DNA of 64,000 nt from Actinomadura atramentaria DSM 43919 (GCF_000381885.1 NZ_KB907208.1:620001-684000), one strand, 5' to 3'. Positions 35,467 through 44,253 are shown, counted from the first letter of the stretch. Program-made: numbers and translations. Notes: generated by a model not told the origin, from the sequence alone.

Positions 35467-35636
35467 GCATCAGCGGCGACAGCCACAACGGCCACCTCAT
35501 CGACCACGAGGGGAAGCGAACGTCCCTGTCGGTGCAGGACTGGGTTGATCAGCAAAAGAAGTTCGCAGAGCTTGAACACTTCTTCTACAAGAAGTGCGTG
35601 GAGGAACTGGGCAAGAGCTTCAATTCCCAGCCCTGA
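35463..35636 (+). CDS. Unknown small protein
   Basis: 57 aa. LSVQDWVDQQKKFAELEHFF is a probable amphipathic helix. Supported by the ATGA overlap. Confidence 0.5.
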   Translation: MSISGDSHNGHLIDHEGKRTSLSVQDWVDQQKKFAELEHFFYKKCVEELGKSFNSQP

Positions 35637-35728
35637 CGGCCTGAGCCTCCACCTGCCACTACCCCCCGACTCGAACGCGCCACCAGGCAGTGCCCCAACA
35701 CCGGGCACGAACCACCATCGGGGGAATC

Positions 35729-36211
35729 GTGAGCGACACCATTCGGCTCCTGGAATGCCGCATCTGCAACACCGTTGAGGAGCTGCCCGCCTACGGCGGC
35801 CCCACCCAGTACGACGACACCCTCGAATACGCTGCCGCGCGTCACCGCCACCCCGAGGGCGAGAACGGCCAGCTGTACGTCGGCATCCCCGCCGCCGCGT
35901 GGCGGCAGCCATCCGAGCGCACCAAGATCCTGGAGCTGCTGCGCGACAAGTCCGGCAAGGGCTTGGGCGATGACTTCTACAACGTCTCCAACACGCTGCG
36001 CGAAGACGCCCTGGCATGCTTCACCGCCCACCGCCGTCCCACTTTGTGCATCGACTACCGCGACGACTCCAAGCGCCTGCTCCCCGACACCGCCGCCCTG
36101 CGCAAGGAAGCCGGGCTCGCCAAACCCAAGGACCTCCCCGCCACCCGCTTTTTGTGCGACTTCTGCCCCGTGCAGAGCACTGTCAGCACCGCCCGCGACA
36201 AGGCGGCCTGA
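35729..36211 (+). CDS. Zinc-binding unknown protein
   Basis: 160 aa from GTG with GGGGGAA ribosome site. N-terminal CRICNTVEELPAYGG and C-terminal FLCDFCPVQS are two CxxC pairs that probably share one zinc. No family recognised. Confidence 0.65.
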   Translation: MSDTIRLLECRICNTVEELPAYGGPTQYDDTLEYAAARHRHPEGENGQLYVGIPAAAWRQPSERTKILELLRDKSGKGLGDDFYNVSNTLREDALACFTAHRRPTLCIDYRDDSKRLLPDTAALRKEAGLAKPKDLPATRFLCDFCPVQSTVSTARDKAA

Positions 36212-36243
36212 CGAGTCCTTGTCACCGATTGAGGGAGCCCGAA

Positions 36244-36849
36244 TTGGTAATTTCTGCGAGCCTGGCTGCTGCGGCTGTGTTGACCTTCAGTCCCGCCGCG
36301 CCATACAGACCCGCCGAACAGGGCGTGCGTCCGCATTCTGAACAGGCCGTCACTATGCGCGTGGCGGCCGAGAAAAACCGCAAGAACCGCATCAGCTACA
36401 ACCGCACCAAGGCCACACGAATGAACCGTGTGGCCTTTGCTTATTCCCGCTGGCAGCAATCAGCCGAAATCGCCGTGCGCTACGCCTTGGCCCAACGCGG
36501 CAAGCCGTACGCGTGGGGAGCAACCGGACCGCGCGCCTACGACTGCTCGGGTCTGGTCCAGCGCGCTTGGCGCGTGGCCGGCGTCACCATGCCGCGCGTC
36601 ACCTACGACCAGTACCGCCGCATTCCCCGCAAGGTGTCGCGCCGCAACCTGGCACCCGGTGACCTGGTGTTCTTCCACGGCCGTGGCCACGTGGGCATGT
36701 ACATCGGCCGTTCCCGCTACGTGCACTCGCCCAAGACCGGCGACCACGTCCGCGTCGTGGTACTACGCGCCCGCCGCGATTTCGCCGGGGCCGTGCGCCC
36801 AGCCTGGCCGCTGTGGCTGACCGACGCCGTCAGGCTCCGCCGCCGCTAA
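36244..36849 (+). CDS. Secreted NlpC/P60 peptidoglycan hydrolase
   Basis: 201 aa. The TTG at 36244, 7 nt after GAGGGA, gives a signal-peptide-like N-terminus (VISASLAAAAVLTFSPAA), which the next ATG (36355) would remove. Catalytic domain at about 75-200: YDCSGLVQRAW (Cys), GRGHVGMYIGRS (His). Could be a Sec-exported endolysin or a wall-remodelling enzyme. Its sequence differs from the NlpC/P60 domain in the tail gene at 1-1563. Confidence 0.8.
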   Translation: MVISASLAAAAVLTFSPAAPYRPAEQGVRPHSEQAVTMRVAAEKNRKNRISYNRTKATRMNRVAFAYSRWQQSAEIAVRYALAQRGKPYAWGATGPRAYDCSGLVQRAWRVAGVTMPRVTYDQYRRIPRKVSRRNLAPGDLVFFHGRGHVGMYIGRSRYVHSPKTGDHVRVVVLRARRDFAGAVRPAWPLWLTDAVRLRRR

Positions 36850-36859
36850 AGACCGATAT

Positions 36860-36931
36860 GGCACCCCCGGGGGTTGAGGTCTATGCGGACTCACCTTTAA
36901 CAAGGAAAGAGCACAGTCCCCCAGGGGTGCC
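36860..36931 (+). terminator. Imperfect inverted repeat after the NlpC/P60 gene
   Basis: GGCACCCCCGGGGGT (36860-36874) pairs with TCCCCCAGGGGTGCC (36917-36931) with about two mismatches and a 42-nt loop. No U-run. Possible terminator or mRNA-end structure. Confidence 0.4.
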
Positions 36932-36955
36932 TTCTTGAAAGACTACTACGTCCCG

Positions 36956-37019
36956 TAGATCAATGAGCGCCCCGGCTCGCACTAACAACGGCGAAAGCGC
37001 CGCGCTCACAATTGATCTA
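36956..37019 (+). promoter_or_regulatory. Hairpin reaching the start codon of the nucleotidyltransferase-like gene
   Basis: TAGATCAATGAGCG (36956-36969) pairs with CGCTCACAATTGATCTA (37003-37019) with a 3-nt bulge; the final A is the first base of the ATG. A GGCG-aaag-CGCC hairpin lies in the loop. No Shine-Dalgarno precedes this ATG. Confidence 0.5.
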
Positions 37020-38026
37020 TGGACCAGTCCGTATATCTGGCGCGTGCCGCAGATCCTGCCATCGCCGTGACCGACGGAGCGTCGGGCTACTTCTCCGCGC
37101 CCGCCGACACGCTCGACCCCGCCTTGTTCTACGACCGGGTCGGCGGCGACGAGCTGCCGCGCATCAAATCCGGGGTCCGCTCGCAGATCATCTCGACGCT
37201 CATGGACTACTGGCGCGTCCATTACAGCCAGCCCGACAAGTGGGCCACGCTGTGGATCGCCGGGTCCGGGGTCACCTACCAATGGGCGGGACCACGCGCC
37301 GCCGGTGACGCCCCCGGCGACCTGGACGTGCTGATCGGCGTTGACTGGCCGTGCTTCTTCGAGCACAACCCCGACTATCAGGGCGTGGGCGCGCAGCTCA
37401 CGGCCGCCGAGATGACCGAGCGCCTCAAGGCCGAGGTGTGGCCCTACACCGCCGACCAGCGCTTCGGCGAACGCCACTACGAGGTCACCTACTTCGTCAA
37501 CCCCACCGGCAGCGACATCCGCGACATCAACGCCTACGCCGCCTACAACCTCACCAGCGACTCCTGGACGATCACCCCGCCCGCCCTGCCGTCCAATCCG
37601 CGCTCGATGTACCCGGCCGAGTGGGCGAACCAGATCCTGCGCGAGGCCGAGACCGCCCGCGAACTGATCGACCGCTACCGCGCCTCGGCGCGCGAGGTCA
37701 ACGCGCTGCCCGAACGCTCGCCCGGGTGGGTCAACGCCTCTTCCCGTCTGCGCGTGGTCGTTGCCCAGGCCCAAGCCATGTTCGACGACGTTCACGGCGG
37801 CCGACGCGCCGCGTTCGCCCAGGGCGGCAAGGGCTACTTCGACTGGGCCAACTACCGGTGGCAGGCGCACAAAGAGTCGGGCGTGGTGTCCGCGTTGCGC
37901 GAGCTGGCCGCCCAGAACAAGGCCGCCACCACCTCCGTGCAGCAAGACCGCTACGGAGCCCAACTGTCGTCGGTGGACCAGCTGGTGACGCGCGCCGCCC
38001 TGTGGAGCCGAAGGGGACCGGCATGA
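37019..38026 (+). CDS. Nucleotidyltransferase-fold protein
   Basis: 335 aa. LWIAGSGVTYQWAG followed by PGDLDVLIGVDW is the G-S ... D-x-D pattern of polymerase-beta-like nucleotidyltransferases (about residues 79-112). The rest is mixed alpha/beta with a C-terminal helical part (RLRVVVAQAQAMFDDVHGGR). Family members add nucleotides to RNA, proteins or drugs; the target is unknown. Overlaps the next gene. Confidence 0.65.
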   Translation: MDQSVYLARAADPAIAVTDGASGYFSAPADTLDPALFYDRVGGDELPRIKSGVRSQIISTLMDYWRVHYSQPDKWATLWIAGSGVTYQWAGPRAAGDAPGDLDVLIGVDWPCFFEHNPDYQGVGAQLTAAEMTERLKAEVWPYTADQRFGERHYEVTYFVNPTGSDIRDINAYAAYNLTSDSWTITPPALPSNPRSMYPAEWANQILREAETARELIDRYRASAREVNALPERSPGWVNASSRLRVVVAQAQAMFDDVHGGRRAAFAQGGKGYFDWANYRWQAHKESGVVSALRELAAQNKAATTSVQQDRYGAQLSSVDQLVTRAALWSRRGPA

Positions 38027-38514
38027 TCCGCTTCGCCCTCACCCTGGAAGGGGTGCTGCGCGCCGAAGGTGGCGAGAAGGTCATCGGTCACGGCGCGGCC
38101 CTGTTCGCCGGGCTGCAAGTCGAGGCGTGCGTGGCCGTCATCAGCGCTGTCTACCCCGAGCACGAGGCCGCCCGCTGGCTGCACGTGGAGAACTTCCGCG
38201 GCCACACCCACCTGATGTGCCGCATCGCCACCGACCCCGCCCCGAGCCCGGCCTGCTACGTGCGCCAAGTCCAGCGCCTGCGCCACACCGGCTGCCCGAT
38301 CGACGTACTGGTGACCGCCGACCCCGGGGCCGCAGCGCTCGCTCTGTCCAAGGGGATCACGACCGTCACCTTCTGTGAACCCGCCTACACGGTGCCCGAG
38401 CACCGCCCCGACTACGACGGCACGGTCCGGCCGTGGTCAGCGCTGACCGCCGAGCTGCACCGGCAGCGCGAGCTGAAGGCAGGCGACCGCCGCCTGTCCG
38501 ACGACCCCCACTGA
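38023..38514 (+). CDS. Unknown alpha/beta protein, possibly degenerate HAD-like
   Basis: 163 aa. The N-terminus (MIRFALTLEGVLRAEGGEKV) has the shape of HAD motif I (DxDGVL) but without the aspartates. CPIDVLVTADPGAAALALSK GIT looks like the later HAD segment that holds acidic residues. If related to HAD phosphatases it is catalytically dead. Tentative. Confidence 0.5.
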   Translation: MIRFALTLEGVLRAEGGEKVIGHGAALFAGLQVEACVAVISAVYPEHEAARWLHVENFRGHTHLMCRIATDPAPSPACYVRQVQRLRHTGCPIDVLVTADPGAAALALSKGITTVTFCEPAYTVPEHRPDYDGTVRPWSALTAELHRQRELKAGDRRLSDDPH

Positions 38515-38526
38515 CGGGAGACCACC

Positions 38527-39372
38527 GTGATCAACCTCGACATGATCAACAATCTGGCAGGCGACACCACCCGAGGCGGAGGCGCCCTGTCGTGGGGCGC
38601 CAACAAGCTCCAGAAGGTCGGCGAACGCAACATCAAGAACCAGCGCGCCAACCGCGCCGCCGAGGTCGCCGCCTTCAAGGACCGCCGCCGCCAAGCCGAC
38701 CGCGCGTTCGATGAGAACACCCGCTGGCAGTCCTCGCCCGAGGGCAAGCAGTACATGCAGGACGTGCTGATCCGCCAGCAGGCACGCCAAGCCGAAGCGC
38801 GTCAGAACACCGGTGCCGGCAACGGCACCGCCAACCGCAACGGCGCCGCCCAGCCCGCCGGACGCAAGGGCATGGCCTGGCCGCAGGGACAGGCCACCGG
38901 CACCAGCACAGGCTCGGGCAACAGTTCGAGCAGCATGCGGAGCGCCCCCACCGAGACCGACCGCGCCCAGGCCGCCGAGCAGATGGTCAACCGACGCATC
39001 GGCGCGATGGAACGCATCGAGTCCCAGCAGGCAGCCTCCCGCAACGTCCAGGCCGAGATGACCGCCCGCTCCCGCGCCTACGGCGACCAGATGCGCGCCG
39101 ACATCGCCGCACGCCGCGAAGCCGGAGCCTACGGCAACGCCATGTCGGGCATCGGCCGTGGCAGATCATCCACTGGCACCCCTGTGAGCGGCGGCATCCC
39201 CAGCGGGGACCCCCAAGTCGTCAACCGCGTCCAGGCGCAGTGGGCCAATGCCGCCGCCCGCCGCGAGCAGGTCCAGCAATCCACCGGCGGTAACGGCAAC
39301 GCGCTACGCGCCGCCTCGACCGGCGACACCGACGCCCGCGCCCGTCTGCGTAACCAGATCCTCGGGGGCTGA
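38527..39372 (+). CDS. Charged coiled-coil/disordered protein
   Basis: 281 aa from GTG with GGGAG ribosome site. Rich in Arg, Gln, Ala, Gly and Ser; long helices (NQRANRAAEVAAFKDRRRQA; MVNRRIGAMERIESQQAASR) separated by Gly/Asn/Ser linkers. Such composition is common in scaffold-like or internal virion proteins, but no family was recognised. Confidence 0.55.
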   Translation: MINLDMINNLAGDTTRGGGALSWGANKLQKVGERNIKNQRANRAAEVAAFKDRRRQADRAFDENTRWQSSPEGKQYMQDVLIRQQARQAEARQNTGAGNGTANRNGAAQPAGRKGMAWPQGQATGTSTGSGNSSSSMRSAPTETDRAQAAEQMVNRRIGAMERIESQQAASRNVQAEMTARSRAYGDQMRADIAARREAGAYGNAMSGIGRGRSSTGTPVSGGIPSGDPQVVNRVQAQWANAAARREQVQQSTGGNGNALRAASTGDTDARARLRNQILGG

Positions 39373-39374
39373 CC

Positions 39375-40931
39375 ATGCGCTTGTACTTCACCGGCGGGGA
39401 AGTCCCCGGCTGGCGCAAACTGCTGCACAGCCGGGGCGCCCACGACATCGAGCTGTCCTACCACGGAATGCGCCGCCGCCGCGTCACCCCGGCCCGCATC
39501 AACGAACACCACCCCACCGACCTACCCGACGGCGCCACCGAGTCGGTGCTGCTCAACAGCGGCGGCTTCTCCTTCAACAAGAACGAAGAGGACTACTCGC
39601 GCGAACAGCTGCTGGAGATCGCCGCCGACTACGTCACCTACGTGTCCGACAACCTCGACGACCTCGACCTGTTCATCGAGTTCGACGCCGCCCGCCTGGG
39701 CCCCGACTGGATCAATGCCCAACGCCGCCAGGTCTGGGACCACATCGCGCCCGACAAGCTGGTGGTGGTGTGGAGAGCCGAAGACGGCTTGGGCGAACTC
39801 CAGCGCCTGTGCGACACCTACTCCAACGTCGCCATCACCCAGACCGCCTTGACCTCCGAGCAGGGCGCGATGGACATCACCCCGCACCTGCCGCGCATCG
39901 TCGACACCACCGGCGTCCGGCTTCACGGATCGGGCATCACCCGCCCCGAGGTGATCGAACGAGTTCCCTTCGCCTCGGTGTCCTCGACCTCGTGGCTGAG
40001 CCCGTCCCACTACGGCGACACCATCATCTGGGCCAACGGGCAGCTCAAGCGCTACCCCAAGAAGTACAAGGACCGCTCCCGCACCCGGCACCGGCAGATC
40101 TTCATCGACGCCGGACTCGACGCCGAGGCGATCTGCGCCGACGACTCCACCGAAGTCCTGAAACTGTCCATCTGGTCGTGGCTGGCCTGGCGAGACCACC
40201 TCAACGCCGGGCAAGGAGTTACTCGACCATGGAATGAGGGTTCCGCGCTGAACACGGAAAACACCCCCCAGGCAGTTGATACTCCGCCCGACCAGATGCG
40301 GAACTCCCAGTTGCCACTCGTGGGGGACTTTCCCGCCCCACCGGCCGCCCATCCGATCGCCCGCCGCCCGGCCCCGCGCAACCGCGAACGCCGGATGCTG
40401 CCGGTCGCCGCGATCGAGCACGTCACCGACACCGCCGTAGACGTCGACGGCAACACCACCTCCCACACCCGCACCGAACTGCGCAGTGTGGGGGAGTCCC
40501 TGCGCGCCTGCGACTCCTGTTTTCTGGCCGCCCGCGGTTGCCCCGGGTTCGAGCCCGGCGCCGCATGCGTGTACGAGTTCCCCGCCCAGATCCGCGAAGC
40601 CCGCCAAGAGCTGGCCGCCGCCTACACGCTGCTGGAAATGCAGCTCCAACGCATCGCGATCGGCAAGATGGCCGAAGACCTGGCCGGAGGCTACCCCGAC
40701 GCCAACCTGTCAGCGGAGATGGACCGCTACATGCGCATGGCCAAGGCAGTGCGCGAACGCGAGCAGACCGGCGTCTCCCTGAAGATCGAGGCCCACGGCG
40801 ACGCCCCCGCCGCCGGGATCTTCTCCCGCATCTTCTCCCCAGCCGCCGCCCAGCAAGCGGGCCAGCTGGAACGGCCCCGTGCCACCGATGACGTCCTGCA
40901 CCAGGTCCTCCAAGGAGAGACCGCCGTCTGA
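39375..40931 (+). CDS. Queuine tRNA-ribosyltransferase-like (TIM-barrel) protein with C-terminal zinc/helical domain
   Basis: 518 aa. MRLYFTGGEVPGWRKLLHSR and LLNSGGFSFNKNEE fit a widespread actinophage family related to TGT-type barrels, where the D-S-G-G/A-F block holds the catalytic Asp; here it reads NSGGF. SSTSWLSPSHYGDTIIWANG supports the match. After a linker at about 285-340, a second domain has ACDSCFLAARGCPGF and a long helix (IREARQELAAAYTLLEMQLQ). Base exchange is not assured because Asp is replaced by Asn. Confidence 0.55.
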   Translation: MRLYFTGGEVPGWRKLLHSRGAHDIELSYHGMRRRRVTPARINEHHPTDLPDGATESVLLNSGGFSFNKNEEDYSREQLLEIAADYVTYVSDNLDDLDLFIEFDAARLGPDWINAQRRQVWDHIAPDKLVVVWRAEDGLGELQRLCDTYSNVAITQTALTSEQGAMDITPHLPRIVDTTGVRLHGSGITRPEVIERVPFASVSSTSWLSPSHYGDTIIWANGQLKRYPKKYKDRSRTRHRQIFIDAGLDAEAICADDSTEVLKLSIWSWLAWRDHLNAGQGVTRPWNEGSALNTENTPQAVDTPPDQMRNSQLPLVGDFPAPPAAHPIARRPAPRNRERRMLPVAAIEHVTDTAVDVDGNTTSHTRTELRSVGESLRACDSCFLAARGCPGFEPGAACVYEFPAQIREARQELAAAYTLLEMQLQRIAIGKMAEDLAGGYPDANLSAEMDRYMRMAKAVREREQTGVSLKIEAHGDAPAAGIFSRIFSPAAAQQAGQLERPRATDDVLHQVLQGETAV

Positions 40932-40973
40932 TCCGTGGAGTAACTCCACGCCGCTTCGACCGAGAGGGAAACC

Positions 40974-41339
40974 ATGATCACCGATATCGGCCGCGTCATC
41001 GCCGCGGTCCTGGCCGTCGCCACCCTGGGCGGCGGCCTGTTCGTCAGCCGCTCAGCCAGGGTCTTCAACGACGGACTCAACGCCTGGTGGGACCTGGCCG
41101 CCATCGTGCTGACCCTGCTGGTGCTGGCCGCCCTGCTCACCCGTGCCGTCACCGGCACCGCCCGCGGCTGCGCCCTGTTGCTGGGCGGTGCCTACATGGG
41201 CGGGCTGACCATCGCCCACCCGCTGGCCACCGGCGCCTACGGCATCGGATTCTTCGGCCTCACCCTGGTCTTCGCCGCCTGCGCCGGGCTGGGCATAGCG
41301 TCCTGGCGCATCCTGGACCGGGGAGCCCGCCATGCATAA
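40974..41339 (+). CDS. Four-helix membrane protein, holin candidate
   Basis: 121 aa. Hydrophobic segments at about 6-24, 38-58, 62-82 and 90-112. Small size, position at the end of the late operon and the small membrane protein coupled to it suit a holin, but membrane proteins of this size have many roles. Confidence 0.6.
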   Translation: MITDIGRVIAAVLAVATLGGGLFVSRSARVFNDGLNAWWDLAAIVLTLLVLAALLTRAVTGTARGCALLLGGAYMGGLTIAHPLATGAYGIGFFGLTLVFAACAGLGIASWRILDRGARHA

Positions 41340-41427
41340 CGCCGAGATCGCTGCGACTATCTCCACCATCATCATCACCGTGCTGGGCTGGCTCCTGGAC
41401 CGCTACTTCCCGTCCAGCAAGCCCTGA
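41332..41427 (+). CDS. 31-residue membrane peptide
   Basis: Starts inside the preceding gene (8-bp overlap). MHNAEIAATISTIIITVLGW then LLDRYFPSSKP: one membrane span and a basic end. Possibly a holin partner. Last gene of the plus-strand block. Confidence 0.5.
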   Translation: MHNAEIAATISTIIITVLGWLLDRYFPSSKP

Positions 41428-41436
41428 AATCGACAA

Positions 41437-41467
41437 CGCCCCCGAAGAACCGGTGTCTTCGGGGGCG
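41437..41467. terminator. Bidirectional terminator between convergent operons
   Basis: 12-bp stem CGCCCCCGAAGA (41437-41448) with TCTTCGGGGGCG (41456-41467), 7-nt loop. It lies exactly between the last plus-strand and the last minus-strand gene. No long U-run on either side. Confidence 0.75.
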
Positions 41468-41484
41468 AGATCCATCCCAGGGGA

Positions 41485-41970
41485 CTACGACTCACCCTTG
41501 CGCAGTTGAGTCAACCGAACGTGCGACACACCGAGCTTGCGTCCCAGCGGACGCAACGCCACCTTTCCCTGCGCTTCCTGCAAGAACTGGACCACACGCT
41601 GCTTGCTCTCCGCGCGGGCCTCGATCGCCGCGCGCCAGTCACCCCACGCCGCCGCGGCGGCATCGGACAGCGCCGACTCGTCCTTCAGCAACTCCAGCGC
41701 GTCATCGGCACTCAGCTTTGCGGCCTTCAGCCAGTCCAGCTGCGTGCCCTTGACCCGGTCGCGCATGTCGAACAGCGTCTGGTGGACCGCCCCCAGCCGC
41801 CCGGCCAGCGCATGCACCACCAGTACATCCTGCCCCAGCTTCAGCAGAGCCGAAAAACGAGCGAGCGCCTGGTCTTCGGCCTCCCCGGCGGCCTTGTATT
41901 CTCGCCACGCGGTGATGATCTTGGCTTCCAGCGCCGTGATGTCGGCCTCAGTTTCGGCGGTGTTGTTCAT
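41485..41970 (-). CDS. Coiled-coil protein with C-terminal helix-turn-helix
   Basis: 161 aa from ATG 41970 (ATG 41979 possible). Long amphipathic helices (DITALEAKIITAWREYKAAG), then RPLGRKLGVSHVRLTQLRKG, a clear helix-turn-helix at the C-terminus. Last gene of the leftward array; possibly a regulator. Confidence 0.6.
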   Translation of the reverse strand: MNNTAETEADITALEAKIITAWREYKAAGEAEDQALARFSALLKLGQDVLVVHALAGRLGAVHQTLFDMRDRVKGTQLDWLKAAKLSADDALELLKDESALSDAAAAAWGDWRAAIEARAESKQRVVQFLQEAQGKVALRPLGRKLGVSHVRLTQLRKGES

Positions 41971-41992
41971 GTCCCCCATATCTTTCAGGATC

Positions 41993-42379
41993 TCACGCCT
42001 GCCCGGACGGCTCGCCCGCACCCAGCTCCTCCAGCCGGAACTCGGGCAGGTCACCCCACTTCTCGCGGGCCTCCTCCAACGTCAGCAGCGACCCTTGCTC
42101 GCAGGTGGAGACTCTGCCCGGTGCGTAGTAGCCGTTCCCGTAGGACATGGCTGTCGGGTCCTCGGCGACGATCTTCGCTTCGACCAGCCCCGCCAGCTCG
42201 CCTGTCCCCTTGCCGGGCTCGTCGCCCGGCTTCTGGAACCGCACATGCCTGGTGATCCGCACCACCAGGTAGTTCTCGTAGACCAGTCCCGGATCGTTCT
42301 TCTTACAGTCGAGCACCATGACCGTCCCCACCGGGAAGGTCTCGGCGAACCGCGTCTCGCTCATCCTCTTGGTCGGCAT
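41993..42379 (-). CDS. Unknown protein
   Basis: 128 aa, beta-rich (FPVGTVMVLDCKKNDPGLVY, YLVVRITRHVRF) with an acidic helical end. No family recognised. Confidence 0.6.
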   Translation of the reverse strand: MPTKRMSETRFAETFPVGTVMVLDCKKNDPGLVYENYLVVRITRHVRFQKPGDEPGKGTGELAGLVEAKIVAEDPTAMSYGNGYYAPGRVSTCEQGSLLTLEEAREKWGDLPEFRLEELGAGEPSGQA

Positions 42380-42390
42380 CAGGGCCGCTC

Positions 42391-42642
42391 CTACTCGTAA
42401 GTGTGGGTCTTCCAGACCCGCTCGAACATCTCCGCCGGCAGCCGGTCATCGGGGCCGAGGCCGCGGGCGGACAGCTGCACGTCCGCGTCGGCCTCGTACC
42501 AGGTAGTGGCGAGCCCGTGATACTTCTCGACCACCACCCTGCGGCCGACGACTGTCGCGCGGCGGACCAGCACGAAGTTCGTGCTGACCCCCACACGCAG
42601 CAGGTCACCCCGGCGCAGCTTCCACGCCTTGGTGTGGATCAC
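42391..42642 (-). CDS. Unknown small beta-rich protein
   Basis: 83 aa from GTG overlapping the stop of the DUF3560-like gene (GTGA). KLRRGDLLRVGVSTNFVLVR then a possible barrel. No family recognised. Confidence 0.55.
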   Translation of the reverse strand: MIHTKAWKLRRGDLLRVGVSTNFVLVRRATVVGRRVVVEKYHGLATTWYEADADVQLSARGLGPDDRLPAEMFERVWKTHTYE

Positions 42643-44183
42643 GCCGCCACCTCCTTCTCGGCGGTGTTGTCGGCGTGGCGCTTCTCCGCCCACGCCACCA
42701 CCAGGTTGTGGACGTCCTCGACCCACCGGATATTGGCCACTGGGATCTCAGCGACCAGCTCACCGCGCTTGCGGTAGAACCCGTCAGGGCCCGCGTCGGC
42801 GTACACCTTGATCGGCTCGGCGGCCTCGATCACCGTCGGCGGGGCGTACCACTGGCCGTACTCGGGCATCTTCCACGCCGCCTCGAACCGCTCGTCACCG
42901 ACCTGCACGTCCCACCACTGCAACTCGCTGCCCTGCCGCCCCTCGATCTTGATGGGGAGCGCCTTCTTGGGTCGCTTGGCCGAGGTGTGCTTGGGCAGCG
43001 GCTCCCCTTTCAGCAGCACGGCGAACTCGGCCGGATACCTCCGCTCGGCCTCTTCGCGGGACAGCTTCCCGGTGATCTTGTCGAAGGGCACGGTGTCGGT
43101 GCGGGGGTGACGGGTTGCTGCCCGTACCGCATCGACCGTGACGATCTCCCGCTCGCGGAAGGAGCCCAGATAGCTGGCCGAGATGATGGTCACCGACTTC
43201 TGGCTGACCCTGGTGACCTCATATGCCTTCTTGCCGTAGACGGCGAAGTCGCCCTTGGCGAAGTCCTCCTTGCGCCACACCTTCTTCCCCGAGGCCGCGA
43301 TCAGGTCCTCCCAATAGCCGATCTCCTCCACCAGTTCGACGGTTTCGGCGATCAGCTCAGCCCGGAAGCCGTCGGAGATCCCCACCCAGATCTCGAACAG
43401 CGTCAGCTTCTTCGGCTCGGCGCCGTACTGCGGCACCTGCATCTCAACGAACGTGCCGGTCCGCTTGGCGGGGATGCCCCGGTCGCTGCACTCGGCGAGC
43501 CTGGCTTCCAAGTCCTTCTCCGACAGGAACTCGGTTTTGCCTTCCATGCGCCGCTCGATGTCGCGCAACCGCTTCTCCTTGCGCTGGATGCGCCGCAGCG
43601 TGGTGCCGTGCGCCTCGCGCCGCCCCTGGAAGTCGCGAGCGGCCTCCGCTCGCCCCATCAGCTCCCCGGCCTGATGCCACAGGTCCCACGCCTTGCCTTC
43701 GCGCTTCCACAGCCGCTCCAGCAGGTTCTTGTGCCGGTTGTAGCTGTAGTGGTCCACCAGCAGAGGTGTGCCGTTGAGCATGTCGTAGGTCTGCTTGTTG
43801 CGAGCCCGGATGTCCTCGGAGATGGTCGCGGCGTTCGCCGAGCGGTCCTCCAGTCGGTCGGCGCGGTAGCTGGCGTGCTCGTATTTGCGAGCCTCCAGCT
43901 CGGCGAACCCGTACGCCGGGGTGACGTTGTCGATGACCAGTTCGGCGACCTCGAACCCGGCCTCCTCCAGCTGCTGCTTGGCCCGATTCAACTTCCACCG
44001 GTCGGCGCTGGAACGCTGGCTGTGCGGCAGGTACCAGTACGGGTCACCCAGCTCCTCATCAATCGGCAGCCATTCGCTCCCGGAGAAGTTCAGCGGGGAC
44101 AGGATCTTCCCGGCCCCGTCGCCGCGGACCGTCCCGTACACCAGCGTGCCGTGCTGACGGGTGTGCTTGATCGTGATTGTCAT
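42639..44183 (-). CDS. DUF3560-like protein
   Basis: 514 aa; start at ATG 44183, after GGGGGAGAT. The N-terminus (MTITIKHTRQHGTLVYGTVR GDG; WYLPHSQ; LEEAGFEVAELVID) and the helical middle with YSYNRHKNLLERLWK match DUF3560 proteins of actinobacterial plasmids and phages. The C-terminal half (about 250-514) is an extra region with beta segments. Molecular function unknown. Largest protein of the leftward array. Confidence 0.7.
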   Translation of the reverse strand: MTITIKHTRQHGTLVYGTVRGDGAGKILSPLNFSGSEWLPIDEELGDPYWYLPHSQRSSADRWKLNRAKQQLEEAGFEVAELVIDNVTPAYGFAELEARKYEHASYRADRLEDRSANAATISEDIRARNKQTYDMLNGTPLLVDHYSYNRHKNLLERLWKREGKAWDLWHQAGELMGRAEAARDFQGRREAHGTTLRRIQRKEKRLRDIERRMEGKTEFLSEKDLEARLAECSDRGIPAKRTGTFVEMQVPQYGAEPKKLTLFEIWVGISDGFRAELIAETVELVEEIGYWEDLIAASGKKVWRKEDFAKGDFAVYGKKAYEVTRVSQKSVTIISASYLGSFREREIVTVDAVRAATRHPRTDTVPFDKITGKLSREEAERRYPAEFAVLLKGEPLPKHTSAKRPKKALPIKIEGRQGSELQWWDVQVGDERFEAAWKMPEYGQWYAPPTVIEAAEPIKVYADAGPDGFYRKRGELVAEIPVANIRWVEDVHNLVVAWAEKRHADNTAEKEVAA

Positions 44184-44210
44184 GTATCTCCCCCGAGAAT
44201 GCAGAAGACG

Positions 44211-44234
44211 CCCCCGGGAACGATCTCCCGGGGG
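44211..44234 (-). terminator. 9-bp hairpin in leader of DUF3560-like gene
   Basis: CCCCCGGGA (44211-44219) pairs with TCCCGGGGG (44226-44234), loop of 6, located 28 nt before the start codon. Perfect stem; no U-run. Terminator of the upstream gene or attenuator. Confidence 0.5.
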
Positions 44235-44253
44235 CCTCGTGTGTTTGGTCTGT

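Noticed and set aside
40540..40570. GGGTTCGAGCCCGG, resembling a tRNA T-arm
   Set aside because: It is inside the TGT-like gene, encodes CPGFEPGAA, and no cloverleaf can be built around it.
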